From PKWO01 sp036384915 (GTDB lineage: Bacteria > Pseudomonadota > Gammaproteobacteria > Burkholderiales > Burkholderiaceae_D), in NCBI GenBank assembly GCA_036384915.1, contig DASVLJ010000008.1, positions 1 through 64,000 on the forward strand: a DNA stretch of 64,000 nucleotides. The letters are read 5' to 3'. Both the position numbers and the translations under genes were made by a program. Below are positions 50,760 to 60,079 of the stretch, in pieces (the stretch's first letter is position 1; each line of letters starts with the position of its first letter). Below the pieces are notes generated by a model that was given only the letters and a program-made list of their open reading frames with translations, was not told the DNA's origin and did no database searches.

Positions 50760-51743
50760 TTAAGCCGGCTTGCCGGCCGCCGCCCGGCGCTCGCGCCATG
50801 CCAGCAGTTCGCCGACGATGCCGCGGCGAAACAGCATCACACAGGCAATGAAGATAAAACCGGTCACGATACTGACCGAATCGCCCAAGGTATGGAACCA
50901 CTCGATGCCGGTGGTATTCCCCAGCCAGTCGCCGATTTCGCCGAGGCGGTTGTCGAGCAGTACGATCAACACGGCTCCCACCAGGGGGCCGAAAGTCGTG
51001 CCCAGCCCGCCGACCAAGGTGGTCAACACCACCAGGCCCGACATTTCCCAAGCCACGTCGGTCAAGGAAGCTTGCGAATTGACGAGGCAACGGGTCGCAC
51101 CGGCCAAGCCCGACAAACCGGCCGACAGCACGAAAGCCAGTAATTTGTAGCGGCTGACGTCGTACCCCAGCGAAATCGCACGCGGTTCGTTTTCCTTGAT
51201 CGCCTTCAGTACTTGGCCATAGGGGGAATGGATGATACGCACGATCAGGGCGAAGCCGCCGACCGTGATGCCGAGCACGACGTAGTACATCAGCAAGTCA
51301 TTGCTCAAGTCGAACATGCCCATCAGCTTGCCGCGCGGGACTCCGGTCATGCCGTCCTCGCCGTGGGTGAACGGTGCCTGCAAGAACAGGAAATACAGCA
51401 TTTGGGCCAGCGCCAGGGTAATCATAGTGAAGTAGATACCTTGGCGCCGCACCGCCAGCGCACCCATAACAAAACCGGCAAGCAACGCAGCAAGCACGCC
51501 GGAAAGAATACCGAGCTCGAAAGGAAAGCCCAGCTCTTGCATGGCATAACCCGTAACGTAACCGGCACCCCCAAGGAAGATCGCATGCCCAAATGACAAC
51601 AATCCAGTATAGCCGAGCAAAAGATTGAAGGCGCAGGCAAACAAGGCGAAGCACAACAACTTCATCACCAGGATGGGGTAGATCAAGGCGGGCGCAGCCA
51701 GCAAGCCCAGCATGAGGATGGCGTAGGCGATTCTTCTGCCCAT
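50760..51743 (-). CDS. livM: Branched-chain amino-acid ABC transporter permease (LivM type)
   Basis: The 327-residue membrane protein has about nine hydrophobic segments with the LivM hallmark FNLLLGYTGLLSFGHAIFLG and the EAA-like loop near IKENEPRAISLGYDVSRYKL. It is the last gene of livGFKHM, with livH ending 1 bp upstream of its start. Confidence 0.9.
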   Translation of the reverse strand: MGRRIAYAILMLGLLAAPALIYPILVMKLLCFALFACAFNLLLGYTGLLSFGHAIFLGGAGYVTGYAMQELGFPFELGILSGVLAALLAGFVMGALAVRRQGIYFTMITLALAQMLYFLFLQAPFTHGEDGMTGVPRGKLMGMFDLSNDLLMYYVVLGITVGGFALIVRIIHSPYGQVLKAIKENEPRAISLGYDVSRYKLLAFVLSAGLSGLAGATRCLVNSQASLTDVAWEMSGLVVLTTLVGGLGTTFGPLVGAVLIVLLDNRLGEIGDWLGNTTGIEWFHTLGDSVSIVTGFIFIACVMLFRRGIVGELLAWRERRAAAGKPA

Positions 51744-51744
51744 C

Positions 51745-52629
51745 TTATTTCTCCTTGCCGAACAAGCCGGCCGGCCGGATCATCAGCACGACGGCCATGA
51801 TCACGAACACCACGGTAGCCGATGCCTGCGGATAGAACACCCTGGTCAAGCCCTCGATGACACCGAGGCCGAGACCGGTCAGAATGGAGCCGGCTATCGA
51901 CCCCATACCGCCGATCACGACGACGGCAAACACCACGATGATCAGGTTCGAGCCCATCAAGGGCGATACCTGAATCACCGGCGCTGCCAATACGCCGGCA
52001 AAGGCGGCGAGCGCCACGCCGAAGCCGTAAGTCAAGGTCACCATCAAGGGCACGTTGATGCCGAAGGCTTCCACCAGCTTGGGATTTTCGGTGCCGGCGC
52101 GCAGATAGGCGCCGAGCTTGGTCTTCTCGATCACGAACCAGGTACTGAAGCACACCACCAGCGAAGCCACCACCACCCAGGCACGGTAATTGGGCAAGAT
52201 CATGAAGCCGAGATTGGTTGCGCCGCCGAGTTCATCGGGCACGGCAAACTGCTGGCCCGACACGCCATAAATGGAACGGAACAAACCTTCGAGCAGGAGC
52301 GTAATGCCGAAAGTCAGCAGCAAGCCATACAGGTGATCGAGCTTGTACAGCCAGCGCAGAAAGGCCTTTTCAATGATGATGCCGATGACGCCCACAGCGA
52401 GCGGCGAAAGCACCAGCACTTCCCAGTAATTGAGGCCGAAGTAACTGACGCCCATCCAGGCAAAAAATGCGCCCAGCATGTAAAGCGCGCCATGGGCGAA
52501 GTTGATCACATTGAGCAAGCCGAAGATCACAGCCAGCCCAAGCGAGAGCATTGCATAGAAAGAGCCGTTGACCAGCCCCAACAGGAGTTGGCTCAACATG
52601 GCCTGCAGGGGAACGCCAAATATTTCCAT
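51745..52629 (-). CDS. livH: Branched-chain amino-acid ABC transporter permease (LivH type)
   Basis: The 294 residues have about eight membrane segments. Family motifs are LLLGLVNGSFYAMLSLGLAVIFGLLNVINFAHGALYM (in parts) and RAGTENPKLVEAFGINV, the ABC-contact loop. It pairs with LivM. Confidence 0.92.
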   Translation of the reverse strand: MEIFGVPLQAMLSQLLLGLVNGSFYAMLSLGLAVIFGLLNVINFAHGALYMLGAFFAWMGVSYFGLNYWEVLVLSPLAVGVIGIIIEKAFLRWLYKLDHLYGLLLTFGITLLLEGLFRSIYGVSGQQFAVPDELGGATNLGFMILPNYRAWVVVASLVVCFSTWFVIEKTKLGAYLRAGTENPKLVEAFGINVPLMVTLTYGFGVALAAFAGVLAAPVIQVSPLMGSNLIIVVFAVVVIGGMGSIAGSILTGLGLGVIEGLTRVFYPQASATVVFVIMAVVLMIRPAGLFGKEK

Positions 52630-52701
52630 TAAGCAACACTCACAATATCAGGCAAAGGACGCCCGGATGACATCAAGCTGCAACGACACCCGGGCAGGCT
52701 A

Positions 52702-53901
52702 TTACTTCCAGAGCGAGCACTTGGTCTCGGCCTTGGTGGTGAAGGCGTCTTCACCGGGAATCGTCTGCACCACCTTGTAATAATCCCAGGGATATTTCGA
52801 CTCGCTCTGCGTCTTGACCTGCATCAGGTACATCGGGTGGATCATCGAGCCGTCTTCGCGGATATAACCGCCCTTGGCATACATGTCGTTGATCTTGGTC
52901 TTATGCAGGTAAGCCAAAACCTTTTCGGCATCGTCGGTACCGGTGGCCTTGACCGCATTGAGGTATTGCGTGACGGCGGAATAGTCGGCGGCTTGGAGGC
53001 TGGACGGTTCCTTCTTCATCTTCTCGAAGTAGCGCTTGCTCCACTTGCGCGTGTCGTCGTTCGCATCCCAATACCAGCTGTCGGTAAGGTACATGCCTTG
53101 CGTATAGTTCAAGCCCAGTGAATGTATGTCGTTGATGAACATCAGCAAGCCCGCCAGTTTCATGGTCTTGGTGATGCCGAATTCGTTGGCTGCCTTGATC
53201 GAGTTCACCGTATCGAGGCCTGCGTTTGCAAGGCCGAGTATCTGCGCCTTCGAAGCTTGCGCCTGCAGCAGGAAGGACGAAAAGTCCGATGCCGAGAGCG
53301 GATGCTTGACGTCGCCCAGCACCGTGCCGCCATTGGCCTTGACCACGCGCGAGGTATCGCTCTCAAGCGATTGGCCGAAGGCATAGTCGGCTGTCAGGAA
53401 AAACCAGCTCTTGCCGCCTTGCTTGATGACGGCCGAGCCCGTGCCTTTGGCCAGCGCCACTGTGTCGTAGGCATAGTGCACGGTATAGGGCGTGCATTCC
53501 TCGTTGGTCAGGCGCGCGGTGCCGGCACCGATCGAGATGAACGGCTTCTTCTTCTCCGCAGCGACCTTGGCCATCGCCAGGTTAGTGCCGGAATTGGTGC
53601 CGCCCAGCAGCATGTCCACGCCCTGCTGGTCGAACCATTCGCGCGCCTTGCTGCCGGCCAGGTCGGCCTTGTTTTGATGGTCCGCCGTGATCAATTCGAT
53701 CTTCTTGCCGTTGACCGTGCCGCCGAAGTCGGCGATGGCCATCTTGACCGCTTCGATGCCGCCCTGGCCGTCGATGTCGGAGTAGACACCGGAGAGGTCG
53801 GTGATGTAGCCGATCTTGACCACGTCGCCGGAGATCTGAGCCTGGGCGCTGCCACAGACGAGAGCCGCTGCCGCGGCGAGGATACTGAGCTTCATCATCA
53901 T
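52702..53901 (-). CDS. Branched-chain amino-acid-type ABC transporter substrate-binding protein
   Basis: The 399 residues start with a signal peptide (MMMKLSILAAAAALVCGSAQAQ) and then VVKIGYITDLSGVYSDIDGQGG, typical of periplasmic LIV-type binding proteins. GGTNSGTNLAMAKVAAEKKKP and LTADYAFGQSLE support this. The ligand cannot be told; amides, short-chain carboxylates and branched-chain amino acids are all known for the family. Start 53901 is set by GGAGGAAGAC; two further in-frame ATGs follow it. Confidence 0.9.
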   Translation of the reverse strand: MMMKLSILAAAAALVCGSAQAQISGDVVKIGYITDLSGVYSDIDGQGGIEAVKMAIADFGGTVNGKKIELITADHQNKADLAGSKAREWFDQQGVDMLLGGTNSGTNLAMAKVAAEKKKPFISIGAGTARLTNEECTPYTVHYAYDTVALAKGTGSAVIKQGGKSWFFLTADYAFGQSLESDTSRVVKANGGTVLGDVKHPLSASDFSSFLLQAQASKAQILGLANAGLDTVNSIKAANEFGITKTMKLAGLLMFINDIHSLGLNYTQGMYLTDSWYWDANDDTRKWSKRYFEKMKKEPSSLQAADYSAVTQYLNAVKATGTDDAEKVLAYLHKTKINDMYAKGGYIREDGSMIHPMYLMQVKTQSESKYPWDYYKVVQTIPGEDAFTTKAETKCSLWK

Positions 53902-53920
53902 GTCTTCCTCCAATAAGTTT

Positions 53921-54628
53921 TCAAACGCCTAGCAAGGCAGTTAACACGGGCATCTTGTCATTCAATTCGGATGCGGCAAAACTCTCGACAATCTGGCCAT
54001 GCTCCACTACATAGAAGCGGTCGGCCAGCGGTGCAGCGAAGCGGAAATTTTGTTCCACCATGACGATGGTGTAGCCTTTCTCTTTCAGCGTCGTGATCAT
54101 GCGTGCCAGGGCTTGCACGATCACGGGTGCGAGGCCTTCGGATATCTCATCGAGCAAGAGCAGCTTGGCGCCTGTGCGCAAGATGCGCGCCACGGCCAGC
54201 ATCTGTTGCTCGCCACCCGAGAGCCGCGTGCCCTGGCTGTTCTTGCGCTCCGCCAGATTGGGGAACATGGCGTAGATTTCCTCGATCGGCATACCCTTGA
54301 CCGTTTTGGAAACCAGCGGCGGCAACATCAGGTTTTCTTCGGTCGAGAGTGAAGAAAAAATGCCACGCTCTTCCGGACAATAGCCGATGCCAAGGTGTGC
54401 CACCTTGTGTGTCGCCAGCCCAATCGCTTCCTTGCCATTGACCTTGATCGATCCCTTGCGCGTGCCGGTCAAACCCATGATGGCGCGCAGCGTCGTGGTG
54501 CGGCCCGCACCGTTGCGGCCCAGCAGCGTGACGACCTCGCCGGGCTGCACCACAAGGTTGACGTCGTGCAGGATATGCGATTCGCCATACCAGGCATGCA
54601 GGCCGCTGATTTCGAGAGCGGCGGTCAT
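53921..54628 (-). CDS. livF: ABC transporter ATP-binding protein (LivF type)
   Basis: The 235 residues have Walker A written LGRNGAGRTTT, with Arg in place of the usual Lys; the signature LSGGEQQMLAVARIL and Walker B LLLLDEISEGLAP are normal. The ATG overlaps the livG stop (ATGA). Partner of LivG in the livGFKHM operon. Confidence 0.92.
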   Translation of the reverse strand: MTAALEISGLHAWYGESHILHDVNLVVQPGEVVTLLGRNGAGRTTTLRAIMGLTGTRKGSIKVNGKEAIGLATHKVAHLGIGYCPEERGIFSSLSTEENLMLPPLVSKTVKGMPIEEIYAMFPNLAERKNSQGTRLSGGEQQMLAVARILRTGAKLLLLDEISEGLAPVIVQALARMITTLKEKGYTIVMVEQNFRFAAPLADRFYVVEHGQIVESFAASELNDKMPVLTALLGV

Positions 54629-55398
54629 CAGTGCGCTCCCTGCAATTCTGCGGCAGCCGTGCCCATATAGGCTTCCATCACCTGCGCATTGCTCGAGACT
54701 TCCTTGTAACTGCCTTCGGCCAGGATGGCCCCGCGCTGCAAGACCGAGATGCGATCGCAAATGCCCGACACCACATTCATATTGTGCTCCACCATCAGGA
54801 TGGTGCGACCGGCCGACACTTTCTTGATCAGGTCGGTCACGCGGCTCACGTCTTCATGGCCCATGCCCTGCGTCGGTTCGTCAAGCAGCATCAGTTCCGG
54901 CTCCATCGCCAGCGTAGTGGCAATTTCCAAAGCGCGCTTGCGGCCATAAGGCAGATCGACCGTCACCTTGTCGGCAAAGCTGCGCAGATCGACTTCTTCG
55001 AGCAAGGCCATGGCACGTTCGTTCAAGGCATTCAAGCTGCGTTCGCTGCGCCAGAAATGGAATGAGGTGCCGAGCTTGCGCTGCAGGCCGATGCGCACGT
55101 TTTGCATCACCGTGAGATGGGGAAATACTGCGGAAATCTGGAACGAGCGGATCACCCCCTGGCGCGCGATCTGCGCCGGCTTGGCGCCGGTAATGTCCTT
55201 GCCGTTGAAGGTGATCGTTCCGGAAGTCGGTACCAGGAACTTGGTCAAGAGATTGAAGCAAGTCGTCTTGCCGGCACCATTGGGCCCGATCAAGGCGTGG
55301 ATATGGCCGCGTTCGACCTTGAGGCTGACGTCATTGACCGCAGTGAAGCCCTTGAAGCTCTTGCTGAGGTGACTTGTCTCCAGAATGACATCCGCCAT
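54628..55398 (-). CDS. livG: ABC transporter ATP-binding protein (LivG type)
   Basis: The 256 residues begin MADVILETSHLSKSFKGF and contain Walker A IGPNGAGKTTCFNLLT, the LivG insertion region and Walker B LMLLDEPTQGMGHED. The signature reads LPYGRKRALEIA, as usual in LivG. GGAGACTCA precedes the start at 55398; an upstream in-frame start was rejected. Confidence 0.93.
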   Translation of the reverse strand: MADVILETSHLSKSFKGFTAVNDVSLKVERGHIHALIGPNGAGKTTCFNLLTKFLVPTSGTITFNGKDITGAKPAQIARQGVIRSFQISAVFPHLTVMQNVRIGLQRKLGTSFHFWRSERSLNALNERAMALLEEVDLRSFADKVTVDLPYGRKRALEIATTLAMEPELMLLDEPTQGMGHEDVSRVTDLIKKVSAGRTILMVEHNMNVVSGICDRISVLQRGAILAEGSYKEVSSNAQVMEAYMGTAAAELQGAH

Positions 55399-55619
55399 TG
55401 AGTCTCCTATATTTTGCTTAAACGGATCTTTTCGGCTACCCGTCTTCTTATGTCGGTCGCCGATGGTACACAGCGTCCGCAACAGCTGGCAATACAGTAC
55501 AAATACGACTCAAGCGCGCAGCGGCATCCAGCCGGCATCGCCCGACCGCGGGAGAACCTTTAGCGCCACCTATTGTAACTGTCGTTCCCGCAGCGTCAAT
55601 AGTGCCACAAGCCGGCGTT

Positions 55620-57251
55620 TCAGGAGTGTGACATCGCGAGTACCCATTGTGCCGCTTTCTCTGCAATCATGACCGTCGGCGAATTGGTATTGCCCGAGGT
55701 AATGGTCGGCATGATGGAAGCGTCGACCACGCGCAAGCCTTGCACGCCCCGCACGCGGAGCCGGCTGTCGACCACGGCTTGCGCATCATCCGCTGTTCCC
55801 ATCTTGCAAGTCCCCACCGGATGAAAAATCGTCGTGCCAACGTCCCCGGCAGCCTGCTCCAACTGCTCCTGGGTTTCATAACCGGGCCCGGGTTTGAATT
55901 CCTCCGGGCGGTACTTTCGCATGGCCGGTGCGGCGGCGATACGGCGCGTCAGGCGCAAGGCGTCGGCCGCGACCTTGCGGTCCGCTTCGGTGGCGAGATA
56001 ATTGGTCGTGATCTTCGGCGCGACCAGGGCATCGCCGGAAGCAATACGCACGTGGCCGCGTGAAGTCGGACGCAGATTGCATACGCTGGCCGTGAATGCC
56101 GGAAACGGATGCAAAGCCTCACCGAACTTTTCCAGCGACAAAGGCTGCACGTGGTACTCGAGATTGGCGCTGGCCTGCGATGCATCGGAGCGCGCAAACG
56201 CGCCGAGCTGGGACGGCGCCATGGCCATCGGACCGCTGCGGTTGAACAGGTATTCCAGCCCGATGCGCGCCTTGCCGAACAGGCTGTTGGCCATGGTGTT
56301 CAAGGTCTTGGCGTTTTGCACCTTGAAAGCCATGCGCAATTGCAAGTGATCCTGCAGGTTTTCCCCGACGCCAGGCAAATCCTGCACGACCGCGATTCCG
56401 TGAGCTTGCAGCAATTTGCCGGGTCCGATACCCGACAATTGCAAGATATGGGGCGAACCAATGGCACCCGCTGCAAGCAGGGTCTCGCGCCTGGCTTCGG
56501 CCACCCATTCCTGTCCATCGCCGAAGAATTCCACGCCACTGCAGCGCACACCCTGCTCCGTCTGTTCCAGCCTGAGCTTCTTCACGTGGCAACCGGTCAT
56601 GATGTCGAGCTTGCCGCGCCGCCGTTCGGCACGCAGGAAGGCACGCGCCGTATTCAAACGCACGCCGCCACGCTGGTTCACTTCGAAGTAGGCGCAACCC
56701 TCATTGTCGCCGCGGTTGAAATCCTCGATCTTTGGAATGCCCGTCTGCGCCGCCGCTTCGCGGAACGAATCGAGGATTTCCCAGGATAGCCGCTGACGCT
56801 CCACGCGCCATTCGCCGCCGCGGCCATGCATGGCATCCCCGCCGCCATGGTGGTCTTCACTCTTGATGAAAGTCGGCAACACTTCCTTCCACGACCAGCC
56901 GGCATCGCCGGTGATGTCGGCCCAATGGTCGTAATCACGCGCCTGTCCGCGCATATAAATCATGCCGTTGATCGAAGAGGAACCGCCGAGCACCTTGCCG
57001 CGCGGGTAGATCAGCGAACGTCCGTTCAAACCAGGGTCGGCTTCAGTACGGAAACGCCAATCGGTACGCGGATTATCGATGCAATACAGATAGCCGACCG
57101 GGATATGGATCCAGAGATAGTCGTCCTTGCCGCCGGCTTCGATCAAGAGCACGGAATGGTCGTGCTCCCGCGTCAGCCGGTTTGCCAGCACGCAGCCGGA
57201 ACTGCCGGCGCCGACAATGATGTAATCATAGACGCCAGCAGATTGCGCCAT
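55620..57251 (-). CDS. GMC-family flavin oxidoreductase (choline/alcohol dehydrogenase-like)
   Basis: The 543 residues have the FAD motif YIIVGAGSSGCVLANRLT, GMC signature 1 GGSSSINGMIYMRG, signature 2 GAIGSPHILQLSGIG and the C-terminal active site FHPVGTCKMG plus SGNTNSPTVMIAEKAA. It oxidises primary alcohols to aldehydes. It ends 4 bp after mmsA-side start region and is encoded just downstream of mmsA, so an alcohol-to-semialdehyde-to-acyl-CoA route is plausible. Confidence 0.9.
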   Translation of the reverse strand: MAQSAGVYDYIIVGAGSSGCVLANRLTREHDHSVLLIEAGGKDDYLWIHIPVGYLYCIDNPRTDWRFRTEADPGLNGRSLIYPRGKVLGGSSSINGMIYMRGQARDYDHWADITGDAGWSWKEVLPTFIKSEDHHGGGDAMHGRGGEWRVERQRLSWEILDSFREAAAQTGIPKIEDFNRGDNEGCAYFEVNQRGGVRLNTARAFLRAERRRGKLDIMTGCHVKKLRLEQTEQGVRCSGVEFFGDGQEWVAEARRETLLAAGAIGSPHILQLSGIGPGKLLQAHGIAVVQDLPGVGENLQDHLQLRMAFKVQNAKTLNTMANSLFGKARIGLEYLFNRSGPMAMAPSQLGAFARSDASQASANLEYHVQPLSLEKFGEALHPFPAFTASVCNLRPTSRGHVRIASGDALVAPKITTNYLATEADRKVAADALRLTRRIAAAPAMRKYRPEEFKPGPGYETQEQLEQAAGDVGTTIFHPVGTCKMGTADDAQAVVDSRLRVRGVQGLRVVDASIMPTITSGNTNSPTVMIAEKAAQWVLAMSHS

Positions 57252-57254
57252 CGC

Positions 57255-58766
57255 TTACTTGGCCACCGGCATGGTGAACTCGGCGCCCTTGCCTATCGAT
57301 TCGGGCCAGCGCTGCATCACCGATTTGTAACGGGTATAGAAACGCACGCCTTCTTCGCCATAGGCATGCGTATCGCCGAACAGCGAACGCTTCCAGCCGC
57401 CGAAGGAATGCCAGGCCATGGGTACGGGGATCGGCACGTTGATGCCGACCATGCCAACTTCGATGCGACGCGAAAACTCGCGCGCCGTATTGCCGTCCGA
57501 TGTGAACAACGACACGCCATTGCCGAACTCGTGCTTGTTGATCAGTTCGACGGCCGAGGCAAAATCGGGCACACGCACGATGCACAGCACGGGGCCAAAG
57601 ATTTCTTCCTGGTAGATCTTCATCTCGGTCGTCACATGATCGAACAGGCTGCCGCCAAGGAAGAATCCTTCTTCATGGCCGGGCACGCGCAAGCCGCGGC
57701 CATCGACCAAAAGCTTCGCGCCGGAACGCACGCCATCGTCGATGTAACCCAGAATCTTGTCGCGATGCGCCGCCGTCACTACCGGCCCCATCTCGGCGTC
57801 GGCTTCCATGCCGTTCTTGACCTTCAAGGCCTTCACGCGCGGGATCAGGGCATCGACCAGCTTGTCGGCCACGCTGCCCACCGCCACGGCTACTGAAATC
57901 GCCATGCAGCGCTCGCCGGCGGAACCGTAAGCAGCGCCGATCAAGGCATCGACGGCTTGCTCGAGGTTTGCATCGGGCATCACCACCAAGTGGTTCTTCG
58001 CGCCGCCCAAGGCTTGCACGCGCAGTGGATACGGTCCCTTGCGTTTGGCGCCCTCGGCATAAATATATTCGGCAATCGGCGTGGAACCGACAAACGAGAT
58101 TGCCTTCACGTCGGGATGCTGGATCAAGGCATCGACCGCCACCTTGTCTCCCTGTACCACGTTGAATACGCCCTTGGGCAGGCCTGCCCTGGCAAACAGA
58201 TGGGCCAGCATCAGCGAGGGCGTGGGGTCGCGCTCGGAAGGTTTCAGGATAAAGGTATTGCCCGTCGCAATCGCCAGCGGTGCCATCCACAGCGGCACCA
58301 TCACGGGAAAATTGAACGGCGTGATGCCGGCGGTGACGCCAAGCGGCTGGCGCAATTGCCAGTTATCGATGCCGCCGCCGATATTGTCGGTAAACTGGGT
58401 CTTCAGCAACTGCGTCGCACCGCAGGCGAATTCCACCACCTCGAGACCGCGCACGACTTCACCCTTGGCATCGGAAAACACCTTGCCATGCTCGGCCGTG
58501 ATGGCGCGCGCCAGGTCGTCATGGTGCTGTTCCATCAAATCCTTGAACTTGAACAGGATGCGCGCACGCTTCAAGGGTGCCGTATCAGCCCAGGCAGGCG
58601 CGGCAGCGGAAGCGGCAGCCACGGCTGCATGCACATCCTGCACTTCAGCCAGCACCACTTCACTGGACGGCTTGCCCAATGCCGGGTTGAACACAGGCTG
58701 GCTGCGCTTGCCGGCACCGGCTGTCACCGCGCCATCGATGTAATGCAAAATCCGGTTGCTGCTCAT
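57255..58766 (-). CDS. mmsA: CoA-acylating methylmalonate-semialdehyde dehydrogenase
   Basis: The 503 residues have GITPFNFPVMVPLWMAPLAIA, the NAD-binding GSTPIAEYIY and the catalytic cysteine in SAGERCMAISVAVAVG. MmsA converts methylmalonate semialdehyde to propionyl-CoA in valine and inositol breakdown. Gene pairing with the GMC enzyme (3-bp gap) and the divergent LysR gene suggests one catabolic unit. Confidence 0.93.
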   Translation of the reverse strand: MSSNRILHYIDGAVTAGAGKRSQPVFNPALGKPSSEVVLAEVQDVHAAVAAASAAAPAWADTAPLKRARILFKFKDLMEQHHDDLARAITAEHGKVFSDAKGEVVRGLEVVEFACGATQLLKTQFTDNIGGGIDNWQLRQPLGVTAGITPFNFPVMVPLWMAPLAIATGNTFILKPSERDPTPSLMLAHLFARAGLPKGVFNVVQGDKVAVDALIQHPDVKAISFVGSTPIAEYIYAEGAKRKGPYPLRVQALGGAKNHLVVMPDANLEQAVDALIGAAYGSAGERCMAISVAVAVGSVADKLVDALIPRVKALKVKNGMEADAEMGPVVTAAHRDKILGYIDDGVRSGAKLLVDGRGLRVPGHEEGFFLGGSLFDHVTTEMKIYQEEIFGPVLCIVRVPDFASAVELINKHEFGNGVSLFTSDGNTAREFSRRIEVGMVGINVPIPVPMAWHSFGGWKRSLFGDTHAYGEEGVRFYTRYKSVMQRWPESIGKGAEFTMPVAK

Positions 58767-58860
58767 AAGATTTCCTTTGGTAGTTCATATTGAATCGTAC
58801 TAAATTTCAAGCTTACGCCTCGCCCCTTCTACTATCCAATGAGTTATTATCAAGATCAGC

Positions 58861-58878
58861 ATAAGATATTCTTATAAT
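58861..58878 (+). promoter_or_regulatory. LysR operator/-10 region between mmsA and its regulator
   Basis: ATAAGA-TAT-TCTTAT (58861-58875) is an inverted repeat of the T-N11-A type, overlapping TATAAT at 58873-58878. TATAAT ends only 6 bp before the LysR ATG, so a transcript starting from it would have little or no leader. Confidence 0.5.
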
Positions 58879-58884
58879 ACCCCG

Positions 58885-59769
58885 ATGGATATCACCCAAT
58901 TGCGCGCCTTCGTCGCCGTGGCACATGAAGGCAATTTGACGCGTGCAGCGGAAAAACTGCACGTGACCCAGCCGGCGGTCAGTTTGCAAATCAAATCGCT
59001 GCAAGCCGCCTTGGAGTTGCAATTATTTAACCGCAACACGGCCGGCATGAGCCTGACCGAAGACGGGGCCAAGCTCTTGCCTTACGCCGAGCGGGTTTTG
59101 GCGGCCTTCACCGAATTCCGCCAAGGTGCCGAAGCCTTGCACACCACGATCTCCGGTTCGCTGGCGCTAGGCACCATCCTCGATCCTGAATTCACGCGCC
59201 TGGGCCAATTCTTGAAGCGGCTGGTGGAAAATTATCCGCAAATCTCGACCGAATTGCGCCATGGCATGTCAGGCTGGGTGGCGCAGGAAATCAAGGCCGG
59301 GCGGCTCGACCTCGGCTTTTACCTGGGAACCGGGCAAGGCACACCGGGCAAGGAATTCCATTCCGAGATCCTGACCTCGTTCACCTACAACGTGGTGGCG
59401 CCGCAAGGCTGGAAGGCGCGCGTGGCCGGAAAGGATTGGCCGGCCTTGGCCAAGCTGCCCTGGATCTGGACCCCGGCCGAATCGGTGCATCAACGGCTGC
59501 TGAACCAGGTCTTCTCTCGATACAAGGTCACACCGAACAGGGTCGCCATGGTCGACCAGGAGCCTTCCATGCTCGACCTGGTGAAATCCGGCGTGGGCCT
59601 ATCCCTCATCCGCGAATCCATCGCCTTGCGCGAAGCGCATGCGCATGGCCTGGTGATTGCCGACCGTGTCAGCCTGAGCAGCGATCTATCTTTCATTTGC
59701 CTGGCCAAGCGCAGGAATGAACCCGTCATTGCCGCCGTCTTCGATTTGTTGAATTCGCTTTGGCATTAG
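58885..59769 (+). CDS. LysR-family transcriptional regulator
   Basis: The 294 residues have the standard N-terminal HTH (MDITQLRAFVAVAHEGNLTRAAEKLHVTQPAVSLQIK, in parts) and a C-terminal co-inducer domain (LALGTILDPEFTRLGQFLK). It is divergent from mmsA with 118 bp between starts, so it probably controls mmsA-GMC and itself. Confidence 0.92.
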   Translation: MDITQLRAFVAVAHEGNLTRAAEKLHVTQPAVSLQIKSLQAALELQLFNRNTAGMSLTEDGAKLLPYAERVLAAFTEFRQGAEALHTTISGSLALGTILDPEFTRLGQFLKRLVENYPQISTELRHGMSGWVAQEIKAGRLDLGFYLGTGQGTPGKEFHSEILTSFTYNVVAPQGWKARVAGKDWPALAKLPWIWTPAESVHQRLLNQVFSRYKVTPNRVAMVDQEPSMLDLVKSGVGLSLIRESIALREAHAHGLVIADRVSLSSDLSFICLAKRRNEPVIAAVFDLLNSLWH

Positions 59770-60079
59770 GCGACGGAACGCGTCCCGGCTCAGTGCGGCG
59801 ATACTCGCCGGGGCACGCCCCAATCCACAAAACGGTTGTGGATAAAGCTTGGGAAAACGTTCTGACAGCATGTGCAAAAGCCAAAACTTTCCCCCAAGCC
59901 GATTTTTGTCCAGATTCCATACCCAGGCCGTGCACCAGTTATTCGCGACTTATCCTTACGCTAAATCGTTGAAACCACATTGTTTACTGCGCTTGTCCAC
60001 AGCAAACAGGGGGCGTTAACTATTACTATCAAAGATATATCTTACTAACCAATTTAAAACCCACCCCTCCTTACCCGCC
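59770..60079. other. Non-coding region between LysR gene and mtnN with DnaA boxes
   Basis: 310 bases without a gene. ATCCACAA-AACGG-TTGTGGAT (59823-59843) is a perfect inverted pair that includes the DnaA box TGTGGATAA (59837-59845). The right half becomes strongly A+T rich (60015-60060) and forms the left inverted repeat. Confidence 0.5.
59990..60061. repeat. Left inverted repeat flanking mtnN
   Basis: Its reverse complement reads GGTTTTAAATTGGTTAGT, GATATAT, TGATAGTAAT, GTTAAC, CCCCTGTTT and CTGTGGACAAG in order, matching the right copy at 60861-60931 at most positions with a few short gaps. Confidence 0.8.
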
